Assembly (NCBI RefSeq): GCF_002287175.1 | Contig: NZ_LMVM01000001.1 | Span: 434,001-498,000 of the forward strand | Length of the DNA stretch: 64,000 nt | Reading direction: 5' to 3' | Source of the DNA: Methanobacterium bryantii | GTDB lineage: Archaea > Methanobacteriota > Methanobacteria > Methanobacteriales > Methanobacteriaceae | Part shown: positions 54,361 to 63,650 of the stretch, one piece after another | Numbering within the stretch: position 1 is the stretch's first letter | How the letters are laid out: each line of letters begins with the position of its first letter | Program-made: the position numbers and the translations under genes | Notes under the pieces: generated by a model | What the model was told of the DNA's origin: nothing | Database searches by the model: none | Seen by the model: only the letters and a program-made list of their open reading frames with translations

Positions 54361-55890
54361 ATGCTTCAAAATATCATTGATGAATTACATATATATGAAA
54401 AAAAGGTTTTAAAGGGATTGGAATCCTTAGATTATGAATCAACACCTGAAAAGATAGCTGAAACTCAAGATATGAATATTAAATCTGTGATGAGTGCAGC
54501 TGGTTCTTTAGAATCTAAAGGACTTATAGAAGTACAGAAAGATGTTGATGAAATAATCAGTTTAAGTGACACAGGAAAAGAATACGCTGAAGAAGGTTTA
54601 CCTGAGCGAAAAATATTGAGGGTCTTAAACGAGGAAGGATCTATTCCTATGAAGGATATCGGCAGTAAAGCTGATTTGGATTCTTCTGAAGTTAAGGTAG
54701 CTATTGGATGGCTGCGTAAAAAGAAATGGGCCTTAATTGATAAAGGAACCGTAAAAATAACAGAAGAAGGAAAAGAAGCGGTATCTAAAGAATATACCGA
54801 TGAAATGCTGCTGGATAAACTTTTAGATGCAAATAAAATGCTCCTTTTCAACCCTACTCAGTTAATTAAAGAAGGGTTTGACCTTTTAAGAAAAAGAAAA
54901 GGGATAATACATGTAAAAAAAGAGCCTAAGTACAATTTAAAAGTAACAGAAAAAGGAAAAGAACTCCTTGACATGGGAATAGAAATCCGGGAAGAGGCAA
55001 CTCAGTTAACCCATGAGCAGTTAAAAACAGGGTCATGGAAGAACTTGAAATTTAGGGGCTATGATGTCCATGCAGAATACCCTGATTTTTTCCCTGGAAA
55101 GATGCATCCTTTGCAGAGAACAATTGAAGATATAAGGCAGATATTCCTTAAAATGGGATTTACAGAATCCAAGGGTTCAATTTTAGAATCAGCATTTTGG
55201 AACTTTGACTGCCTGTTCCAGCCTCAAGATCACGCAGCACGTGAAATGCAGGACACTTTTTATATCAAGGAGCCAAGAACTGTAAATCTTCCCTCAAATG
55301 AACTTGTAGAAAATGTTCGCAGGGCCCATGAAAATGGTGGAGCGACTGGTTCTGAGGGATGGGGTTATTCATGGGATGTTGATGTCGCAAAACAGTCAGT
55401 GCTCAGGACCCATACAACATGTTTATCTACAAGATATTTAGCAGAACACGAACCTCCTATCAAGATGTTTTCAGTTGGAAGAGTCTTTAGAAGAGAAACT
55501 ATAACCTATAAACATCTTCCTGAGTTTCATCAGGTTGAAGGAATTGTAGCTGCAGAAGATCTTACCTTTAAAAACTTACTTGGTTATTTAAAGGAATTTT
55601 ACCGTAAATTAGGTTTTAAAGCCAGGTTCAGGCCGGCATATTTCCCTTACACATATCTGTCGGTTGAGTCTGAAATTTACCTTCCAGATAAAAAGACATG
55701 GATAGAACTGGGAGGATCAGGAATGTTCCGTCCAGAAGTTTTAGAACCTTTGGGAGTTGAAACACCTGTTGCAGCATTTGGTATTGGGATCGAAAGGCTT
55801 GCAATGTTAAGACTTGGTATTAAAGATATAAGAATGCTTTATAAGAGTGATATTGGCTGGTTAAGAGATTTACCAGTTATACTGGATTAA
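54361..55890 (+). CDS. pheS: Phenylalanyl-tRNA synthetase alpha subunit
   Basis: A 509-aa archaeal/eukaryotic-type PheRS alpha subunit. The N-terminal 200 residues are winged-helix modules (for example EKIAETQDMNIKSVMSAAGSLES, in part). The class II catalytic core has motif 2 at FRRETITYKHLPEFHQVEG and motif 3 at GIGIERLAMLRLG. It needs the beta subunit, which is not next to it. GGGAG precedes the ATG, after a tandem structured leader. Confidence 0.97.
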   Translation: MLQNIIDELHIYEKKVLKGLESLDYESTPEKIAETQDMNIKSVMSAAGSLESKGLIEVQKDVDEIISLSDTGKEYAEEGLPERKILRVLNEEGSIPMKDIGSKADLDSSEVKVAIGWLRKKKWALIDKGTVKITEEGKEAVSKEYTDEMLLDKLLDANKMLLFNPTQLIKEGFDLLRKRKGIIHVKKEPKYNLKVTEKGKELLDMGIEIREEATQLTHEQLKTGSWKNLKFRGYDVHAEYPDFFPGKMHPLQRTIEDIRQIFLKMGFTESKGSILESAFWNFDCLFQPQDHAAREMQDTFYIKEPRTVNLPSNELVENVRRAHENGGATGSEGWGYSWDVDVAKQSVLRTHTTCLSTRYLAEHEPPIKMFSVGRVFRRETITYKHLPEFHQVEGIVAAEDLTFKNLLGYLKEFYRKLGFKARFRPAYFPYTYLSVESEIYLPDKKTWIELGGSGMFRPEVLEPLGVETPVAAFGIGIERLAMLRLGIKDIRMLYKSDIGWLRDLPVILD

Positions 55891-56065
55891 TCTTTGATTT
55901 TTTCCAGTTAATCTATTATTTTTATTTATTTTAATAGCTATCAGGATTAATTAAAATAGTTTGGGACTAAAATATGTTTATATCTATTTTAAAAGAAAAT
56001 TTGTTTTAATTAACTTATGGAGGATGTAATAATTCTCTAAATACTTTTTTAATATAAAATATGGA

Positions 56066-56338
56066 TTACTCTTTATGAGATCGGTATTTATATATAATAA
56101 ATAGTGTTGCAGTTCCTAAAACAGCTCCTACTGCATTTGGAATTATAATAAACGAATTGTTTATTCCAAAGCCATAAATAACCCAGCATATACCGTTTAT
56201 TATCATCATTCCATATATGATTGGAGAAACTCCATGAGATGTTTTATCTTTTATAATATCTCTAATCTGGTCAACTGGGCTTATAAACATTATTATGGTA
56301 ATAATACTTGCAATTAGCCCTATTGTCTGTATATCCAT
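56066..56338 (-). CDS. SemiSWEET-type PQ-loop sugar transporter
   Basis: A 90-aa three-helix membrane protein. FISPVDQIRDIIKDKTSHGVS carries the PQ-like motif (PVDQ), and INGICWVIYGFGINNSFIIIPNAVGA, in part, is the second half with the substrate-pocket Trp and Asn. SemiSWEETs dimerise to facilitate sugar transport. The sugar is unknown. AAGGGTTAA precedes the ATG. Confidence 0.88.
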   Translation of the reverse strand: MDIQTIGLIASIITIIMFISPVDQIRDIIKDKTSHGVSPIIYGMMIINGICWVIYGFGINNSFIIIPNAVGAVLGTATLFIIYKYRSHKE

Positions 56339-56532
56339 TCATTTAACCCTTATTTTTTTAGTTGTTATGGTATGGTTCAAGCTTTAAAGCATTATTCAGC
56401 TTTATGAATTTTATAAATTAATTTGCAAACAGTATTCTACTATTTGTTGAATTTAAAAATTAATTTAGTATTGTCTAGTAAGTTTAAATTAATAAAAATA
56501 AGTTTTGATCTCCAAAATAAATGGGGAAAGGT

Positions 56533-58080
56533 TTAGCTTTGTAAAAGCGCTTTTCTCAATTCTCTTACAGACTCTGTAATTAAATCAACCCTTTCTACAT
56601 TAATATTTTTCTTTTGCAGATAATCTGCAAGTTGTACTGGTGTTATAGTTTCTTCTACGTCTAAAAGAAGAGCATCTGCTTCCTTTGATATTGTATATGC
56701 ACCATAATCAGTAAGGGCATTAGCTGCAGCTTCTAAATCATTTGTTTTCACGCGATATGACCGTATTTTTTTCTCAATATCTGCAACATCAATATTTATT
56801 CTTTGGAGGTAGATAAGAATATGTTTTCCGAGTGTTTCTTCCATAATATCTAGATCTATGCTCTCTTTTTTCCTGTTTATACGAACTGATTGTGCAATTT
56901 GAGCTAAATCTCTTGCATGAGCGAAGCTTGGCATTAAACCTTCTCCACCTTCAGAAATAGGAGTGTAAACTTTTAAAAACCTCTCTATGGCTTCTTCACT
57001 GCATTTTTCCCCTAGATCATCTAGATTCTTCCTGAAAACCTTAGATAATTCATCCAGATGAGGGTTTGAAAGTAAAATATGCAGCGGGGCTCTTCTTAAG
57101 TGAGCTTCGTCCATTATACTTATATCCAGGTTAGTGGAAAAAGCAGGTATAAAATGGCTGTGAACAACTACTGGAACACCCCTTACATAAATAACATCTT
57201 GTTTATTTTCCATAGGTACGATAAGCCTGTTTAAAAGGAGTTCATGGTCATCGCGCTGTCTTCCAAGGTCGTCTATTAAAAGTACGCCTCCGTTTGCTTT
57301 TATTATTGGTGAAGTTTCATAGACTCCTTTATCTGGGTTGTAGTTAGTTTCAAGTTTGTTTAAGTTAAGTTCAGCCCCCGTAAGTACGAATGGCGCGCGA
57401 ATTTTAACCCATCTTGGATCTTCTGGCTGTTCAGGAGTTGCTTTATGGAAATCTGGATCGTAAAATTGGATTACTGCCCCACCAAATTCTATGAACTTTG
57501 GAACCACAAGTGGGGGGAGAAGGTCTGACATTTTACTTACTGTAAATGTTTTCCCTGTTCCTGGAGGTCCGTAGACAAAAATACCTTTACCAATAGTACA
57601 GGATTCTAACAGTACCCTTTTAGCGTGTTCTACACCTACAACATCTGCAAAAGTTTCTTCAATGACCTCTTCAGGTATTATTATTGGGTAGCGCCCTTTT
57701 AATTGAGCTTCCATCATACTATAATAATCATCGTATGAAACAGGTGCCATACCTATGTAGGGGTTTTCCTCTAACGCCCTTCTGGCTTTTTCATGTCCTT
57801 TTTTCGTCACAGTGTATTCAACACTTGAAAACAGGAACCCTCCACCTGTAGGTGCACAGAATCCATCTTCTTCTAGATTTCTGAGATTTTTTTCCAAAAT
57901 GTCCCAGTGAATTCCGGTTATTTCATTCATTCTGCTGGTTTTAATAGTTCCATAACTTGATATGATCTTTAAAATTAAATTTTTAACAAAGCCTTCTGAG
58001 AGTTTAAGGTCTTCAATACATTTTGGTTGTTTAAGAACCTCAAATATCTGTTCCATTAAATCATCATGGTAATAATTCAT
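56533..58080 (-). CDS. AAA-family ATPase with N-terminal winged helix
   Basis: A 515-aa soluble P-loop ATPase. Residues 1-100 look like a winged helix, followed by the segment EENPYIGMAPVSYDDYYSM. The AAA core has Walker A GPPGTGKT and Walker B GVLLIDD, then the sensor-like FIPAFSTNLD. A helical C-terminal domain (ALTDYGAYTISKEADALLLDVE) follows. It resembles archaeal/bacterial MoxR-like ATPases linked to type IV pili or secretion. No partner gene is adjacent. GGTGATTC precedes the ATG. Confidence 0.8.
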   Translation of the reverse strand: MNYYHDDLMEQIFEVLKQPKCIEDLKLSEGFVKNLILKIISSYGTIKTSRMNEITGIHWDILEKNLRNLEEDGFCAPTGGGFLFSSVEYTVTKKGHEKARRALEENPYIGMAPVSYDDYYSMMEAQLKGRYPIIIPEEVIEETFADVVGVEHAKRVLLESCTIGKGIFVYGPPGTGKTFTVSKMSDLLPPLVVPKFIEFGGAVIQFYDPDFHKATPEQPEDPRWVKIRAPFVLTGAELNLNKLETNYNPDKGVYETSPIIKANGGVLLIDDLGRQRDDHELLLNRLIVPMENKQDVIYVRGVPVVVHSHFIPAFSTNLDISIMDEAHLRRAPLHILLSNPHLDELSKVFRKNLDDLGEKCSEEAIERFLKVYTPISEGGEGLMPSFAHARDLAQIAQSVRINRKKESIDLDIMEETLGKHILIYLQRINIDVADIEKKIRSYRVKTNDLEAAANALTDYGAYTISKEADALLLDVEETITPVQLADYLQKKNINVERVDLITESVRELRKALLQS

Positions 58081-58196
58081 TGAATCACCTTGAAAATAAC
58101 TGAAAAATTACTTGTATATTATTGTCACTATTTTATAAACTTTTAAGGTATTTAATGTGCATTTTAGCGCGTTCTTATTTTCCTGATTTTTAATAA

Positions 58197-58877
58197 TTAG
58201 AGGATATCTTTAAGTTCGCCTATATGGGATATTACATCTATTTTTATACAATTTTCTTTAATATATTCCTTTTCAGACTCTTTTAGTTCAGAGTTAACAA
58301 GTATTGCAGACATTCCAATATTTACAGCACCTAATATGTCTTCACTGAACTTGTTACCAATCATAACACATTTTTCAGCATCACATTCCATTTTTTCAAG
58401 TGCACATTCAAAAATATGTTTATCCGGCTTTTCTGCACCTGCTTCTTCAGAGGTTATGACATGGTCAAAAAAGTGATGCAAGTCAAGTCTTATCAATTTT
58501 TCCCACTGTTTGATGGTAATTCCATTTGATATTACTCCTAAATCATAACCTTGTTTCTTCAGATAAATTAAAGTGGCTGTTGTCTGTGGAAACAACCTTA
58601 AAAGCGCAAATTTAACGTTGTGATAAGTAATCATTCCAAGTGCAATAAGAAGTGGCTTTTCTTCTCCAAAAATTCTTTTTGTTAATACATTGAAATGCTT
58701 ATCATAGTTTGAGCCGTATTCATCAATAATTTCCCTTAAAATCTTATATGCTTCATCAGTTGAAAGAGGTAAACCTGCATCAACCATTACGTTAAGTGCA
58801 GCTCTCCTTGCGAGCTTTGCAAAACCCGAGGTATCATATAAGGTATCATCAATATCAAAAAAAACTGCTTTTATCAT
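58197..58877 (-). CDS. HAD-superfamily hydrolase, TIGR02253-like
   Basis: A 226-aa phosphatase-like protein. Motif I FFDIDDTLYDTS, motif II VISNGITIKQWEKL, motif III Lys in GAEKPDKHIF and motif IV MIGNKFSEDILGA. It belongs to the archaeal TIGR02253 (CTE7/Ppx-like) group of unknown substrate. AGGTG lies 9 bases before the ATG. A 12-base palindrome (TTGTAATTACAA) sits 34 bases upstream and may be an operator. Confidence 0.85.
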   Translation of the reverse strand: MIKAVFFDIDDTLYDTSGFAKLARRAALNVMVDAGLPLSTDEAYKILREIIDEYGSNYDKHFNVLTKRIFGEEKPLLIALGMITYHNVKFALLRLFPQTTATLIYLKKQGYDLGVISNGITIKQWEKLIRLDLHHFFDHVITSEEAGAEKPDKHIFECALEKMECDAEKCVMIGNKFSEDILGAVNIGMSAILVNSELKESEKEYIKENCIKIDVISHIGELKDIL

Positions 58878-58910
58878 TATTAAACACCTGCATAACTACA
58901 ATGAATATAC

Positions 58911-58922
58911 TTGTAATTACAA
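58911..58922. promoter_or_regulatory. Palindrome TTGTAATTACAA
   Basis: A perfect 12-base palindrome 34-45 bases upstream of the HAD gene ATG. It is in the right place for a repressor site overlapping the transcription start. It is not the same word as the MarR-region motif, and short palindromes of A/T are common, so it may be chance. Confidence 0.3.
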
Positions 58923-59075
58923 CTAATATATACTTAAGGAAAAATGAAATAAATTTAATTTTAAACTTTTAAATTTATTTATATTTATTAAATTCTTTTA
59001 AAATCTATTAAAATGTAGTAGAATATATATTTTTTAAATTTAAAAAGGAGTTATAATTTTTTATTAAAAATAAAC

Positions 59076-59735
59076 TTAGAAAAATGCATCAAGGCTGCTC
59101 TGCTTCTCTTTGTGCAGTATTTCTTCTTCGGAATATCCAAGTGCTTCTATTATTCTTCCAACGGCTGGAAGCACCTGATTTTCTATATAGTAGGTAGGAT
59201 CGTATTTTGAAACATCCACATCTTCTATGGGTTCAGCTCGTTTGCTTATAGGTTCCCTTCCTTTTACTACAACATATCTTATAATGGAACCTCTTCCAAC
59301 ATCTCTTCCTTTTTTTATAGATTTTCGTGCGGCTAAAACATGAGGTGCCATTTGAGTATATTCGTAGGGGCCTTTAGTAAGCTGTGTATGGATAACTAAA
59401 TCTTCTAATTCAACATTTCCTTTTTTAATGTCTTCAATGACATTTTTAATGATTTCTGCTGCTTTTTTAGGTGATGCTTCCTCTAGAATAGCACCGAGAA
59501 CTTTTTGCTGGGTTTTTTTAGTTATTGGTGCCCAGTCTCTTCTTACAAGTTCTAAACCTTTCACAATTATGGTATTGTCTTCTTCAATAAGAGCGTATCT
59601 TTTTTTTGTGACAAAAAAGCCTCTTTTGAAAAATCCTTCATATTCAAGTTCCATTCCTTCTGGTAAATCTTTGTTTACAGATTGAAGGAACTTTTGAGCA
59701 TTATCTAAAATTTCTTCGTTCAATAGATACACCAA
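59076..59735 (-). CDS. Family-B DNA polymerase, small (C-terminal) subunit of split enzyme
   Basis: A 219-aa protein equal to the C-terminal palm end and thumb of an archaeal family-B polymerase; Methanobacteriales encode the large N-terminal part elsewhere (split PolB1/PolB2). KKRYALIEEDNTIIVKGLELVRRDW is the palm end, in part, and DPTYYIENQVLPAVGRI the thumb signature. The last residues QSSLDAFF are a textbook PCNA-interacting peptide (Q-x2-L-x2-FF). The frame opens at 59735, but a TTG at 59723 with GGTG before it fits translation better. Functional only with the large subunit. Confidence 0.9.
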   Translation of the reverse strand: MVYLLNEEILDNAQKFLQSVNKDLPEGMELEYEGFFKRGFFVTKKRYALIEEDNTIIVKGLELVRRDWAPITKKTQQKVLGAILEEASPKKAAEIIKNVIEDIKKGNVELEDLVIHTQLTKGPYEYTQMAPHVLAARKSIKKGRDVGRGSIIRYVVVKGREPISKRAEPIEDVDVSKYDPTYYIENQVLPAVGRIIEALGYSEEEILHKEKQSSLDAFF

Positions 59736-59740
59736 AATTT

Positions 59741-59910
59741 GTTAGAACCCTCAAACGCTATGCGTTTGGGGCAACCGAAAATCAAAGCAAATAAAAATCT
59801 TTGATTTCCTGAACTGCAAAAATGTAGTTTTTGCATGCGTCAAAATTGAAACTAACGAAAAACTTCGTTTTTCGTGCCCCAAAAATCATAGATTTTTGAG
59901 GGATTTTGAC
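59741..59910. repeat. Nested palindrome array
   Basis: Hairpins in order: CAAACGC-TAT-GCGTTTG (59752-59768), AAATCAAAG/CTTTGATTT (59778-59807), GCAAAAA/TTTTTGC (59816-59834), ACGAAAAAC-TTC-GTTTTTCGT (59855-59875) and CAAAAATC-ATA-GATTTTTG (59880-59898). The outer stem GTCAAAAT/ATTTTGAC (59839-59846 with 59903-59910) encloses the last two. It fills the spacer between the polymerase-subunit and S8e genes and belongs to the same family as the arrays at 4.4, 34.9 and 63.6 kb. Confidence 0.85.
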
Positions 59911-59945
59911 AGATTTTAGAGTGTAAATAGATGGTATTAATTGAA

Positions 59946-60326
59946 TTATTCAATTAATACGCCGTTTATAACACCGTGCTGACCAGGTCTTGATGTCACT
60001 TTGACTTTTCCTGCACTGGTTTCAATTACTGCACCTTTTGTTATAATGTTCCTACGTACAAAGTGAGTGTTTGCGCTGTTTTCAACAACGTTTAAAATTT
60101 CTGCAACTTCTACTTTGTTTGTTTCAGGGTTCACTACGTTGATTTTATTTTCGTTTGTGAGCCTGATTTTTTCGTTTCCACCTTTGCTTCTGATTTTTTT
60201 GACTTTTCTGTCTCCTATTTTAGTTTCTGCTGCTTCTTTTCCAAGTTCAGATTTCCTTTTGTTTTTGTTAAGCTTACCACGCGCTCCACTTGGAGTTCTT
60301 AATGATTTTCCTTGCCAAATTGCCAT
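59946..60326 (-). CDS. rps8e: Ribosomal protein S8e
   Basis: A 126-aa small-subunit ribosomal protein. The N-terminus IWQGKSLRTPSGARGKLNKN is the S8e signature, followed by a basic body. The ending ITKGAVIETSAGKVKVTSRPGQ, in part, matches archaeal S8e. I start it at the ATG 60326, with GAGGTG 6-7 bases upstream; the track's earlier GTG is inside that ribosome binding site. Monocistronic here, with the palindrome array downstream. Confidence 0.97.
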   Translation of the reverse strand: MAIWQGKSLRTPSGARGKLNKNKRKSELGKEAAETKIGDRKVKKIRSKGGNEKIRLTNENKINVVNPETNKVEVAEILNVVENSANTHFVRRNIITKGAVIETSAGKVKVTSRPGQHGVINGVLIE

Positions 60327-61011
60327 TATATTCACCTCTTATTAATTATGGTTGATTTTGTTACTTGAGAATATATTTAAATAGAATTTATTCAGTTTAA
60401 AGAATATTTCATTCTCAAAAAAGCACTATTTTAGAATAGTTGTATATTATATTAATTCTAGGACGCTTTATTTATAGCTATCCCTTAAATTAACTACTTC
60501 AAGATATTTCTTTGAATGTATTTAAATATGTTTCTATACATCTTTAAATAGTAAATAGGATTTTGTTGATTAAAATAGTTATATTTTATGTTATAAATGG
60601 TTAATGGAAATCCTGTATCTTTTAAAAAATAGTCCAGTTCAAATACAGGAACTCTGCAGAAAATCTATAGGATAACTTCTTATGAATTCGTAAATTAGAC
60701 TAACAAGAGTATTTTTATTTCATTTTATGTGTTTATCATTAAAAAAATAAATGATTCATTTCTTTTTGTACAATTAAATCACTTGAATACATTGGAACAT
60801 ATCCGGGAAATATATTTAAATATTGAAAGTTCAACTCACAATAAGTAAAAAAATAATTCTTTAACAGTAGAATAATAACAAGCCATATATATTTTAGTAT
60901 GCTATTTATTAGTAATGGATTTTAATTTGTTCATTAAAATCCTAAAAAGGACTTGATTTAAGATTAAGCTAAAACAGGAATACATAATAAACAAAAACAA
61001 AGGGTGAACTT
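60327..61011. other. Long intergenic region before hypE
   Basis: About 680 AT-rich bases with no gene. It contains an inverted pair TCCTGTAT/ATACAGGA (60611-60618 and 60643-60650) and a perfect 10-bp-arm hairpin at 60917-60942, listed separately. TATA-like sequences are abundant. The S8e promoter is near 60360-60420. Confidence 0.5.
60917..60942 (+). promoter_or_regulatory. Perfect hairpin in the hypE leader
   Basis: Arms GGATTTTAAT (60917-60926) and ATTAAAATCC (60933-60942) around TTGTTC. It lies about 70 bases before the hypE ATG. It could be an operator or a 5'-leader hairpin. There is no sign of a downstream U-run, so it is not a typical terminator. Confidence 0.4.
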
Positions 61012-62022
61012 ATGAAAATTAGCATGGCACACGGCGCTGGCGGAGAAATAATGCAGAGCCTAATATCAGATATTATACTGAGTAACATTAAAAACAAGAA
61101 TGTCAATGGCGGAATAGGACTTGGAGAGCTTGATGATGGCGCTACAATTCCCTTTGGCGAGTATGAAATCGTGATCAGTACAGATAGCCACACTGTTGAT
61201 CCAATCTTTTTCCCAGGAGGAGATATTGGAAAATTATCAATTACAGGAACTGTAAATGATGTATCTGTAATGGGGGCAAAACCTCTTGCGATTGCAAATG
61301 CAATGGTCATAAGTGAAGGATTTACAAGTGAAGAATTCGAAAAAATCATTAAGTCAATGGGTGAAGCCTGTACTGAAGCAGATGTGGCACTTGTAACTGG
61401 AGATACAAAGGTCATGGAGAAAGATAAACTTGATAAAATAGTTATTTCTACAACTGGAATTGGAATAGCTAAAAAAGGTGAAGTTACAAGTGATGCTTCC
61501 CTTGAAGTTGGAAATAAAATTATATTAACTGGAAGTGTTGGAGATCATGGTATTGCGCTCATGTCTTACCGTGAAGGGTTTGGATTTGAAACTGATTTAA
61601 AGTCAGATGTTGCACCAGTTTGGGAAATGATTGAAAAAGCTTTGGAAATTGGTGGAGTAAATGCAATGAAAGATCCAACAAGAGGAGGAATTGCAAATGC
61701 TTTAAATGAACTTGCATCCAAATCTGGTGTTGGAATGATGGTTTATGAGGATAAAATTCCAGTTAAAGAACAGGTTATAGCAGCATCTGAGATGCTTGGA
61801 ATTGACCCTTATGAAGTAGCAAATGAGGGTAAAGTAGTAATGGGTGTTGAAGCTGATAAAGCTGAAGAAATTCTTGAAGCTATAAGAAGTACCAAATATG
61901 GTAAAGATGCCCAGATTATTGGTGAAGTTACAGATGATAAACATGTAATTATTGAGACTTCACTTGGTGGGAAAAGAATTCTTGAAGCCCCAATAGCTGA
62001 TCCTGTACCAAGGGTCTGCTAA
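61012..62022 (+). CDS. hypE: Hydrogenase maturation protein HypE
   Basis: A 336-aa AIR-synthase-fold enzyme that dehydrates the thiocarboxamide on its own C-terminal cysteine to make the CN ligand of [NiFe]-hydrogenases. The C-terminus is DPVPRVC with the acceptor Cys last. The ATP-binding half has AHGAGGEIMQSLI, GLGELDDGATIPF and STDSHTVDPIFFPGGDIGKL, in part. The second half has DPTRGGIANALNELA. GGGTGA precedes the ATG. Methanogens use several NiFe hydrogenases, so this is expected. Confidence 0.97.
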   Translation: MKISMAHGAGGEIMQSLISDIILSNIKNKNVNGGIGLGELDDGATIPFGEYEIVISTDSHTVDPIFFPGGDIGKLSITGTVNDVSVMGAKPLAIANAMVISEGFTSEEFEKIIKSMGEACTEADVALVTGDTKVMEKDKLDKIVISTTGIGIAKKGEVTSDASLEVGNKIILTGSVGDHGIALMSYREGFGFETDLKSDVAPVWEMIEKALEIGGVNAMKDPTRGGIANALNELASKSGVGMMVYEDKIPVKEQVIAASEMLGIDPYEVANEGKVVMGVEADKAEEILEAIRSTKYGKDAQIIGEVTDDKHVIIETSLGGKRILEAPIADPVPRVC

Positions 62023-62130
62023 ACTTATTTTTTTAAATTTGAATCGGATTTTAGTGCTCAGATTTTTGAGGAAATTATTTATAGCTTAAGAATAGATGGA
62101 TTAATATTATAAGATAAGAGGGGTAATAGA

Positions 62131-62532
62131 ATGCAGAATTTATGGGGCAAACGTTTTGCAGCTTTAATAATAGATTTTTTAATTGTAATACTTATTACGT
62201 GGGTCTTCAGTGGTATTGTATATCCTTTACTTGCTGTAACAAATGCATTTGGAATTTTGAATTACTGGCTTATTGTAACTGCAGTGATTGTTATGGTTTA
62301 TTTCACTTACTTTGAAGGAAAATTAGGTACAACTCCAGGTAAAAGTGTGATGAAAATTGAAGTTGTTGTAGATGATGGTGAAATGAATTACCAGAAAGCT
62401 TTTATAAGAAATATATCTAAAATTTTGGGAATTCCGTTAATTTTGGATATTATAGTAGATTATATAGCTGGAAACTCAAAGCTAAGATATTTAGATGAAG
62501 TAGCAGGTACTGATGTTAAATTGAAAGCATAA
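62131..62532 (+). CDS. RDD family membrane protein
   Basis: A 133-aa protein with three hydrophobic segments. KRFAALIIDFLIVILITW starts the RDD domain (Arg, then Asp), and GTTPGKSVMKIEVV is the conserved loop before the third segment. Function unknown; relatives may transport ions or interact with envelope proteins. GAGGGG precedes the ATG. It is 108 bases after hypE. Confidence 0.85.
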   Translation: MQNLWGKRFAALIIDFLIVILITWVFSGIVYPLLAVTNAFGILNYWLIVTAVIVMVYFTYFEGKLGTTPGKSVMKIEVVVDDGEMNYQKAFIRNISKILGIPLILDIIVDYIAGNSKLRYLDEVAGTDVKLKA

Positions 62533-62720
62533 TGGGCTAAAAATGGTTTTTTAGTAGTTGCTAATAAGAATTGGATTTATAATTTTTTATAAATGCTGAA
62601 AAATTTATTTTTTTGTATTACTTGCTTACTTTTTATCTTTTTTTGCTTATCAAGGCATATATTTAATAATACGTAATGGAATATACTTTTTTTGAAGTTA
62701 TATTAAATAAGGGAGATACA

Positions 62721-63650
62721 ATGCCAGTTATTTCAAAATCCATATGGAGAAGAAAAAGGACATGGTTTGCACCGATATTTTTAGCAGCTATACTAATATT
62801 TATTCAGCTTTTTTACCAGCGGTTTGGAGCTTCATTTTCTGATAGTTATTATCAACTGGTTATGATCATGTTTATAGCTATTGTAATAGCGTTTTTAGGG
62901 GAACGAATTGAGAAAGTTAGAATTCTCAATGAAATGAATGAAAATTTAAAAAAAGAAAGTGAAAAACTTGAAGATGCTAATAAAGAATTAGAAGCATTTG
63001 CATATTCTGTTTCACATGATTTAAGAGTTCCTCTTAGAGCAATAGATGGTTTTTCTCGTATTGTAATTGAAGACTATGAGGACAAACTTGATGATGAGGG
63101 CAAAAGACTTTTAAATGTTGTCAGGGAAAATACCCAGAAAATGGGCCAATTGATTGATGATATTCTTCTTTTATCCCGTGCAGGTCGCCAAGAAATGAAA
63201 ATATCTCTTATAGACATGGAATCACTTGTAGAAAATATATTCGAAGAATTGAAACCTTCGATGGGAAATAGAGATGTTCAATTAGAACTTAAGTCTCTTC
63301 CAAAGGCTTACGGCGATAGGACGCTAATTACTCAGGTTCTTACTAATCTTATTTCTAACTCTATTAAGTTTACAAGAATTAGGGAAAAAGCGATTATTGA
63401 AGTGGGTGCAAAAAAAGGAAAAGATGAAAACATTTATTATGTTAGAGATAACGGGGCTGGCTTTGATATGAAATATGTAAATAAACTTTTTGGCCTGTTC
63501 CAGAGATTACACGGCGTTGATGAATTTGAAGGTACTGGTGTAGGACTTTCTATTGTTCAGCGCATTATCCGGAGACATGGAGGGCATGTCTGGGGAGAAG
63601 GAGAAATCGATAATGGAGCAACCATCTATTTCACGCTTCCAAAGCCGTAG
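62721..63650 (+). CDS. Membrane-bound sensor histidine kinase
   Basis: A 309-aa kinase. Two transmembrane segments (about 15-33 and 43-60) and a coiled coil lead to HisKA with the phospho-His99 in SVSHDLRVPLRAI, and then the ATPase domain: N box LTNLISNSIKFT, VRDNGAGFDM and GTGVGLSI. It lacks a large sensor domain, so it may sense membrane state or a partner. The ATG at 62721 has AGGGAGAT upstream. The last codons (LPKP, stop) begin a palindrome array, and a receiver-domain gene follows at 63840. Confidence 0.92.
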   Translation: MPVISKSIWRRKRTWFAPIFLAAILIFIQLFYQRFGASFSDSYYQLVMIMFIAIVIAFLGERIEKVRILNEMNENLKKESEKLEDANKELEAFAYSVSHDLRVPLRAIDGFSRIVIEDYEDKLDDEGKRLLNVVRENTQKMGQLIDDILLLSRAGRQEMKISLIDMESLVENIFEELKPSMGNRDVQLELKSLPKAYGDRTLITQVLTNLISNSIKFTRIREKAIIEVGAKKGKDENIYYVRDNGAGFDMKYVNKLFGLFQRLHGVDEFEGTGVGLSIVQRIIRRHGGHVWGEGEIDNGATIYFTLPKP

